From positions 1-51,161 of the forward strand of contig JAEUUT010000198.1 of assembly GCA_016787415.1 (NCBI GenBank): a stretch of 51,161 bases of DNA, given 5' to 3'. How positions within the stretch are numbered: position 1 is the stretch's first letter; each line of letters begins with the position of its first letter. Below are positions 43,435-48,513 of this stretch, in pieces. The notes under the pieces are model-generated. The model did no database searches, was not told the DNA's origin, and worked only from the letters and a program-made list of their open reading frames with translations. The translations under genes were made by a program, and so were the position numbers. The stretch comes from Saprospiraceae bacterium (GTDB taxonomy: Bacteria; Bacteroidota; Bacteroidia; Chitinophagales; Saprospiraceae).

Positions 43435-43553
43435 GATGCAGTTGTTTTTCATTCTGCATGCTGTTTGCTGGTATTTCCAACGTCATTCTTACAGTGCTTC
43501 CTTCTTTCGTAATCCAATGGAAATTTTAGCAAAAATACGCGTCATGGTGTTTT

Positions 43554-44117
43554 TTGCTCATCCTGAAACATGAAAAACATACTCCCGTGGTCTACAAAGT
43601 AAAACTAAAAAATGCAGATGATTCCGTATTGTTGGATAGTCCAACATATGAATGGATCATTTCCGATCCCTATCTGTCCAAAATCGACTTCATCAACAAC
43701 CTCCGCAAACACTCCAGCGGTTGTGCCGTATTTCAGAAAACATGGCGAAAGGCTGATGGGGATTACAAAACGGAAACGATTTATCTCCATAAATTGATTG
43801 CAGAGAAATTCCTCGGCGATCAGAAAAGTAATGGCAAACACCTCGTCGGCGCCAAAAATGGAGACAAATTAGACTGTCGCCTCGATAACCTGATTTACCG
43901 CTCCAGGGCTGTTGCCAGCCGCCAGCGCAAAACCAGCAGCAAAACCGGTTTTACAGGCGTTTATCAGGAGCACAACCGTTATCGCGCTGTTATTTCCATC
44001 AATGGCCGCCCTGTTCACCTGGGCATGTTCGATACTGCCGAAGAAGCCGCTATGGCCTACAATAAGATGTCGAAGGAAATGTATGGAGAAGACGGGAAAT
44101 TGAATAGAGTAAAATAA
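43554..44117 (+). CDS. HNH-type nuclease-like protein with AP2 DNA-binding domain
   Basis: The 187-residue protein has an N-terminal HNH-like half (about 60-115: TIYLHKLIAEKFLGDQ, then GAKNGDKLDCRLDNLIYRSR, the usual His...Asn-rich layout of homing-type HNH proteins) and a C-terminal AP2/ERF fold (about 127-182: SSKTGFTGVYQEHNRYRAVI, VHLGMFDTAEEAAMAYNK). AP2 folds bind DNA. The combination is common in phage or mobile HNH nucleases but also in chromosomal Bacteroidota genes. No in-frame ATG precedes the conserved part, so TTG 43554 is the best start. Hairpin D begins 1 nt after its stop. Confidence 0.75.
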   Translation: MLILKHEKHTPVVYKVKLKNADDSVLLDSPTYEWIISDPYLSKIDFINNLRKHSSGCAVFQKTWRKADGDYKTETIYLHKLIAEKFLGDQKSNGKHLVGAKNGDKLDCRLDNLIYRSRAVASRQRKTSSKTGFTGVYQEHNRYRAVISINGRPVHLGMFDTAEEAAMAYNKMSKEMYGEDGKLNRVK

Positions 44118-44256
44118 GTCCTGAGTCGTGAGTCCTAAGTCCTGAGTCCGTAGAGTACACCTGTGTATTTTTGGCATTGTCTGTAAGTAACGCCAAAGAT
44201 ATACAGGTGTACTCTACGGACTCAGGACTCAGGACTCAGGACTCACGACTCACGAC
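44118..44256. repeat. Long intergenic hairpin D built from heptamers, tip shared with hairpin A
   Basis: Left arm 44118-44175 (58 nt) and right arm 44192-44256 (65 nt) pair, the right arm having one extra 7-nt unit. Outer arms are tandem heptamers of GTCCTGA type (variants GTCGTGA and GTCCTAA): four in the left arm, five in the right arm, each plus GTCC. The inner part is CGTAGAGTACACC at 44149-44161 with its complement at 44206-44218, then a stem to TTGGC/GCCAA with two mismatches and a 16-nt loop. It begins 1 nt after the AP2 stop and ends 4 nt before the stop codon of convergent miaE. Confidence 0.92.
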
Positions 44257-44260
44257 TTTA

Positions 44261-44866
44261 TCAGTGTATCCTATCCCCCCTCGGCGTCAGCCGCTCCATC
44301 ACCCCTGCCTCAAACTTCAGGTATTCCTGCCAGCGGGCCCAGGTGCGCTCCTTGCCAAAATAGAGTTCGGCCAGGTCGAGAAACATGCGGTAATGACTGG
44401 CCTCTGCTACCATAAATTTGTGGTACCAGCCTTGCAGGTCGACATCGGAGCAGTACAGCGACAGCAGCCGGAACCGCTCGCAACTTCGCGCCTCTATCAG
44501 CGCAAAAGTGAGCAACCGCTCAAACAGGGCTTCATCGCGTGTGCCGCCGCGTTTCTGGAAAGTTTGTAATTCGTTGACGTACTCGTCTTTGCGTTGTTTG
44601 CCGAGTTGAAGGTTTCTTTTTTTCAATTCGGCCAATACCATGCGAAAGTGCCCCCATTCTTCGGTGACAACAGGCGCCAGTTCTTCCACCAATTCCACTT
44701 TATCCGGATAACTCTGTATCAGAGAAATGCAGGCTGTGGCTGCTTTTTGCTCGCAGTAGGCGTGATCTGTCAGGATTTCTCCCAGATCCATTTCTGCCAG
44801 ATTGACCCATCGGGGGTCGGTGGGCAGTTTCAAACCCAGTTTGGTATTGTGCAAAGGCGATTCCAT
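44261..44866 (-). CDS. miaE: tRNA-(ms2io6A37)-hydroxylase MiaE-like
   Basis: The 201-residue protein is a ferritin-like diiron hydroxylase. Four helices bring the iron ligands: Glu in DHAYCEQKAA, EEWGHF, IEARSCERF and EASHYRMF. MiaE hydroxylates the isopentenyl group of ms2i6A at position 37 of tRNAs reading UNN codons in an O2-dependent step (family knowledge). Length and motif order match the Bacteroidota members. It is divergent from the TrmH-like methyltransferase gene, only 36 nt apart, so two RNA-modification genes share one short promoter region. A -7 element at 44871-44878 places the start almost on its ATG. Confidence 0.9.
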   Translation of the reverse strand: MESPLHNTKLGLKLPTDPRWVNLAEMDLGEILTDHAYCEQKAATACISLIQSYPDKVELVEELAPVVTEEWGHFRMVLAELKKRNLQLGKQRKDEYVNELQTFQKRGGTRDEALFERLLTFALIEARSCERFRLLSLYCSDVDLQGWYHKFMVAEASHYRMFLDLAELYFGKERTWARWQEYLKFEAGVMERLTPRGDRIH

Positions 44867-44870
44867 GCGA

Positions 44871-44878
44871 CAAAGGTA
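44871..44878 (-). promoter_or_regulatory. -7 element TACCTTTG for miaE
   Basis: The minus strand reads TACCTTTG, exact for TAnnTTTG, only 4 nt before the miaE ATG. On the plus strand TATTTTCG (44891-44898, one mismatch) ends 4 nt before the methyltransferase ATG. Both could make leaderless or nearly leaderless messages. Confidence 0.4.
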
Positions 44879-44902
44879 AAAGGAAGCCCGTATTTTCGCG
44901 CC

Positions 44903-45442
44903 ATGGAAAAATTAAGCATGGATGCACTCGGAAGAATCTCCGTAGAGGATTTCCGCCGACAAGACAAAATGCCGATGGTGCTGGTACTCGATAATATTCG
45001 TTCCGGCTTGAACACGGGATCGATATTTAGGACGGCCGATGCCTTTTTGCTTGAAAAACTGGTGCTGTGTGGCATAACTGCCCAGCCGCCGCACCGCGAA
45101 ATTTTGAAAACGGCGCTTGGCAGTACGGAATCAGTGGCCTGGACGTATTCGGAATCGACCCTGGAGGCCGTAACAGCACTCAAAAACGAAGGCTACAAGG
45201 TGTTTGCTATTGAGCAAACGACCACCAAAACCTGGTTGCAGGATTTTGCACCCATGCCGCAGGAAAAATATGCTTTTATCCTGGGCAATGAAGTAGATGG
45301 CGTAGACGCCGACACCTTGCCTTTCTGCGACGGCACCATCGAGATTCCGCAATACGGCACCAAACACTCGTTGAATGTGGCTGTCGCGGCGGGTATTGTG
45401 GTGTGGGAAGTGGTACGGAAGATGGTGAATGGGAGTATCTGA
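44903..45442 (+). CDS. SpoU/TrmH-family RNA 2'-O-methyltransferase
   Basis: From ATG 44903 the protein has 179 residues, with only the SPOUT knot domain plus a short N-terminus. The three knot motifs are visible: DNIRSGLNTGSIFRTADAF (motif 1), FILGNEVDGVD (motif 2) and IPQYGTKHSLNVAVAAGIVVWE (motif 3, for AdoMet and catalysis). Such enzymes methylate the ribose of tRNA or rRNA; the target base cannot be read. The open frame reaches back to 44594 but overlaps miaE on the other strand, so the later ATG is chosen. Confidence 0.9.
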   Translation: MEKLSMDALGRISVEDFRRQDKMPMVLVLDNIRSGLNTGSIFRTADAFLLEKLVLCGITAQPPHREILKTALGSTESVAWTYSESTLEAVTALKNEGYKVFAIEQTTTKTWLQDFAPMPQEKYAFILGNEVDGVDADTLPFCDGTIEIPQYGTKHSLNVAVAAGIVVWEVVRKMVNGSI

Positions 45443-45491
45443 GTCCAGCACACAATAAGCGTTGGCCTTGTTTTCCAAGCGTCGTGGGCTG

Positions 45492-45636
45492 GCCGAGGGC
45501 GTTTCAGGTGGTAGCACGGGCCTTCAGCCCGTCGGGACAGCGCCATTTATGGCGCATGATATTTCGTGTTGAGCGCCTTAAAAGGCGCCCTCCCGACGGG
45601 CTGAAGGCCCGTGCTACCACCTGAAACGCCCTCGGC
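45492..45636. repeat. Perfect 46-bp inverted repeat E with four nested small hairpins
   Basis: Arms 45492-45537 and 45591-45636 are exact reverse complements. Each arm also contains its own hairpin (ACGGGC-n5-GCCCGT: 45516-45532 and 45596-45612). The 53-nt centre holds two more: GCGCCA-TTTA-TGGCGC (45540-45555) and GCGCCTT-AA-AAGGCGC (45573-45588). The DNA or RNA could thus fold as one long cruciform or as four small hairpins. The rest of the 465-nt gap 45443-45907 shows no gene; its right part is moderately G+C rich up to the A+T-rich island. Confidence 0.9.
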
Positions 45637-45907
45637 AAAGTTCGCAAGGGTACCAGATTTTGATCTGTGGTGCATGGTATTTTCAGTCCTGAACTCCGCT
45701 GGCGCTCATCTGTACCGCGTGATATTGTTTTACTTGCGAACGCACCGGTTTTTTATTTTTCCTAGGCTATCGCAGGGCCATTTTTAAGCATCGTATTTGT
45801 ACCAACGAGATGGAATGTCACACGGCATTGGCTGCGCGCCAGCGCCGGACGAGGTAAGGGGAGGACAGCCTTTGCACCAGCGGCGAACCTACATTTCATA
45901 AAAAGCA

Positions 45908-46351
45908 ATGAGTAAAGACAAAATTAGCATTCAATACCCTGCTCTTTTTTTTATGGAGAGTGATGGTTTAATATACGCTTTTGATGATCCTATCAAATAT
46001 CTGGATACGTCAGGGCTATATCATTATGAAAATTGTATTGCTGTTGATAGCGCCTTAAGAATACACAAGATAAAAAGTGTAAATAATGATGGTTGGGCCT
46101 TTCTTTGGGGTTACAATCCTTTGAAATATGGAGGACGGGCGGTGAAAATTTCATTTAATATTGAAAATACTAGTATCATGAACTTGGAAGAACTAAAACT
46201 ATTGATATTAGAATTCCTTTCACGAGAAACTACCCCGCATAGATTTTGGTACAATAATGAAAGTACTGAAAAAATGAAATGGTATGTAGAAAAAACAGAT
46301 GCCCAATCATTTAATGATATTTATAAACTTTTCAATGAAGATATTGATTAA
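45908..46351 (+). CDS. Orphan protein in an A+T-rich island
   Basis: A 147-residue soluble acidic protein not recognised. It has MSKDKISIQYPALFFMESDGLIYAFDD at the start, an aromatic patch (WAFLWGYNPLKYGG), and a C-terminal RFWYNN / MKWYVEKTDAQSFNDIY. Size, acidity and lack of signal peptide fit the immunity proteins of polymorphic toxins, but this is only an impression. Composition is clearly A+T richer than nearby genes. It and two following small genes (113 nt and 39 nt apart) point the same way and may be a unit. Confidence 0.6.
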   Translation: MSKDKISIQYPALFFMESDGLIYAFDDPIKYLDTSGLYHYENCIAVDSALRIHKIKSVNNDGWAFLWGYNPLKYGGRAVKISFNIENTSIMNLEELKLLILEFLSRETTPHRFWYNNESTEKMKWYVEKTDAQSFNDIYKLFNEDID

Positions 46352-46463
46352 ATACTTAACTTTACTAGAGCCATTTTGAGCAAGGCTGCTCGACCGCAGC
46401 AGAGAATTAAATGCTCTACCTTCAAAATAACAACATTTTTTATTAAAGTATAGATGACCGGAA

Positions 46464-46721
46464 ATGATTACACAAGATAAAATTAAAATTTATAAACGAT
46501 ATAAGGGTGATATTGATAGGTGGGCCAGGAGCAGTTTGAAAAAGGAAAAATCAATTATGGAAGATCGTGATTGGTATATTATTGATGATCTTATTCAGGA
46601 TTTGTATCTAGCCAGAAATGAATTAGTATCCCTCACATTCAGAAATGATTTTAACAATAAATTGGTTGAAAATTGCGAAAGTGAAGAGGCTATTCAAATC
46701 CTAAAAGAAATGACTGATTAG
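46464..46721 (+). CDS. Small conserved hypothetical protein (possible immunity-like)
   Basis: An 85-residue helical, charged protein from ATG 46464 (MITQDKIKIYKRYKGDIDRWAR, KKEKSIMEDRDWYIIDDLIQDLYL). I recall similar small proteins in Bacteroidota, often with surface-toxin genes, but cannot name the family. No enzyme motif is present. A+T rich like its neighbours; the membrane protein gene follows within 39 nt. Confidence 0.6.
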   Translation: MITQDKIKIYKRYKGDIDRWARSSLKKEKSIMEDRDWYIIDDLIQDLYLARNELVSLTFRNDFNNKLVENCESEEAIQILKEMTD

Positions 46722-46760
46722 TTGGCAGTGGTACACATATTAAACACAAATTCCTACGGC

Positions 46761-47141
46761 ATGATGGACATTTTATATTATCACTATTTTCTGTTCTACC
46801 AGAAAGTCTTGAAAGAAGACGACCCACACATGGAAGCAAGGTTTACTTTAGCCGCTTCTTGGGGCCTTTTAATTAGCCCCCTCACTGACCTCTTCTGTGT
46901 CAGGTTTTTTTGCTACCACCTATCTAAATGGCAATTTCTTTTAATTTGCTCAACTTTTCTTCTATATAACTACTTTGTATACAATAAAAATGGTAGGTCT
47001 ATTAAAGTAGAAAAGGAGAAGCCTATGGCATTTAATTCGCGCAAATTGTCCATTGTAATTACCATCTTGTTTTTTGTAACCTCCTGTTCTTCACTTTTAT
47101 TTGGTGCAATGATAGTTAAGAAATTACTTGAAAATTGTTGA
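46761..47141 (+). CDS. Small membrane protein
   Basis: From the first of two adjacent ATGs (46761, 46764) the protein has 126 residues. Motif MDILYYHYFLFYQKVLKEDDPH is followed by about three membrane segments (ARFTLAASWGLLISPL, CYHLSKWQFLLICSTFLLYNYF, LSIVITILFFVTSCSSLLFGAMIV). The start pattern YYYxxLFYxKVLxDxxPH is a small membrane-protein family common in Bacteroidota, role unknown. The frame from TTG 46722 is less likely. A+T rich. Confidence 0.65.
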   Translation: MMDILYYHYFLFYQKVLKEDDPHMEARFTLAASWGLLISPLTDLFCVRFFCYHLSKWQFLLICSTFLLYNYFVYNKNGRSIKVEKEKPMAFNSRKLSIVITILFFVTSCSSLLFGAMIVKKLLENC

Positions 47142-47184
47142 CCTGCTTGCGCACTAGTTGGGTACTTTGTGTTTGATTAATTTT

Positions 47185-47235
47185 AACACGAAGGACACAA
47201 AGGTTTCACAAAGGACACAACGCGTAGCGTACACC
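47185..47235 (+). repeat. Imperfect ACAAAGG repeats next to a hairpin-tip-like motif
   Basis: Units ACACGAAGG, ACACAAAGG, CACAAAGG and ACACAA succeed one another (47187-47220), and CGTAGCGTACACC (47223-47235) differs by one base from the tip of hairpins A and D. No complementary right arm follows. Confidence 0.6.
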
Positions 47236-47280
47236 AACTTTTACCAAAATGTTTCTCACAAAACCCAAAGGGCTCTTACC

Positions 47281-47312
47281 CTCTCACTTCTCACCTCTCA
47301 CTTCTCACCTCT
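47281..47312. repeat. Tandem heptamer array (C/T)TCTCAC, 4.5 units
   Basis: CTCTCAC, TTCTCAC, CTCTCAC, TTCTCAC, CTCT reach into the stop codon of ruvB (47311-47313). It occupies the convergent gap between the small membrane protein gene and ruvB. Confidence 0.85.
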
Positions 47313-48324
47313 AAAACAACGTTCCCGCCTGCCTCGGCGGTACTGCCCCGATATGCTTATATGCCTTTTCCGTAGCAATCCTGCCGCGCGGTGTGCGTTG
47401 CAGAAAACCTTCCATGATCAGAAACGGTTCGTGTACTTCCTCGATGGTGCCTGCTTCCTCGCCTACGGCAGTGCCAACAGTGGTGAGCCCCACGGGGCCG
47501 CCTTTGAATTTGTGAATAATCGTGGTCAGGATGCGAATATCCATTTCATCCAGGCCAGATTCGTCGACATCCAATGCGGAAAGACCATATTTGGCAATGG
47601 CCTCATCTACCTCTCCGGAGCCTTTGATCTGGGCAAAATCGCGGATACGACGGAGCAAGGCATTGGCGATACGCGGCGTTCCGCGGCTCCGGCGGGCGAT
47701 TTCATACGCGCCATCGGGTGTAATTGGTATGTTCAGGATTTCCGCTGAGCGGTGCAAAATACGCACCAGCGTGCCCACGTCGTAATAATCGAGGTGACAG
47801 GATATGCCAAAACGGGCGCGCAGGGGAGAAGTAAGCAATCCCATGCGCGTGGTGGCGCCCACCAGGGTAAACGGATTGAGCGTAATCTGTATGCTGCGGG
47901 CATTTGGCCCCGAATCGATCATAATGTCTATTCGGTAATCTTCCATCGCCGAATAGAGATACTCTTCCACGACCGTGTTCAGGCGGTGAATTTCATCGAT
48001 GAACAGCACATCGCCTGGCTCCAGGTTGGTGAGCAGGCCCGCCAGATCGCCCGGTTTTTCAAGTACCGGGCCGGAGGTCATTTTCATGGAAGCGCCGAGT
48101 TCATTGGCTACAATATGGGAAAGGGTGGTTTTGCCAAGCCCGGGCGGGCCGTGCAGCAACACATGATCCAGTGCTTCGCCCCGCTGCTGGGCAGCCTGAA
48201 TGAATACCTGGAGGTTATCCACGATTTTTCCCTGCCCGCTGAATTCATCGAGCAATTTCGGGCGAAGCGCTTTCTCTATGAGTTTCTCTTCGCCTACAGG
48301 TTCGTTTGCAAGGTCTTTTGACAA
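47311..48324 (-). CDS. ruvB: Holliday junction branch-migration helicase RuvB
   Basis: The 337-residue AAA+ ATPase is complete. It has RPKLLDEFSGQ (linker of RuvB), Walker A GPPGLGKT (59-66), Walker B FIDEIH (Asp110-Glu111), the beta-hairpin region VVEEYLYSAMEDYRIDIMID, sensor GATTRMG, the arginine finger segment LRARFGI, sensor 2 RGTPRIAN, and a winged-helix end (GPVGLTTVGTAVGEE, YLQRTPRGR variant FLQRTPRGR). RuvB hexamers drive branch migration with RuvA during recombinational repair. It stands alone here, with its own promoter; ruvA and ruvC are not in the window. Confidence 0.98.
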   Translation of the reverse strand: MSKDLANEPVGEEKLIEKALRPKLLDEFSGQGKIVDNLQVFIQAAQQRGEALDHVLLHGPPGLGKTTLSHIVANELGASMKMTSGPVLEKPGDLAGLLTNLEPGDVLFIDEIHRLNTVVEEYLYSAMEDYRIDIMIDSGPNARSIQITLNPFTLVGATTRMGLLTSPLRARFGISCHLDYYDVGTLVRILHRSAEILNIPITPDGAYEIARRSRGTPRIANALLRRIRDFAQIKGSGEVDEAIAKYGLSALDVDESGLDEMDIRILTTIIHKFKGGPVGLTTVGTAVGEEAGTIEEVHEPFLIMEGFLQRTPRGRIATEKAYKHIGAVPPRQAGTLF

Positions 48325-48346
48325 ATCCGAAAGGTTCTTGTTGCTG

Positions 48347-48378
48347 CAAAGTTGACATGAATTGTTTTGAAAATCAAA
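48347..48378 (-). promoter_or_regulatory. Promoter of ruvB
   Basis: On the minus strand TTTG (48378-48375), a 20-nt spacer, and CAACTTTG (48354-48347; one mismatch to TAnnTTTG) form a good Bacteroidetes -33/-7 pair. Transcription would begin near 48340, 16 nt before the ATG. Confidence 0.6.
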
Positions 48379-48513
48379 GCAATGCGTAAAATTTGTTAAA
48401 AATTATATTGCCAATGAGTTCTTGCAACGAAGTTAATACCTTGTTGCATAATTGAGCGTGTGCAAAAAAATTAAAAAAACCAGTCATTTACCGAATCAAT
48501 TACCCCTCTGATT

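Noticed and set aside
44594..44902. N-terminal extension of the SpoU/TrmH methyltransferase
   Set aside because: It lies fully opposite miaE on the other strand and has no family similarity; ATG 44903 starts the conserved protein.
45403..45624. 73-codon frame through the perfect inverted repeat E
   Set aside because: It is made of the palindrome itself and overlaps the end of the methyltransferase gene in another frame.
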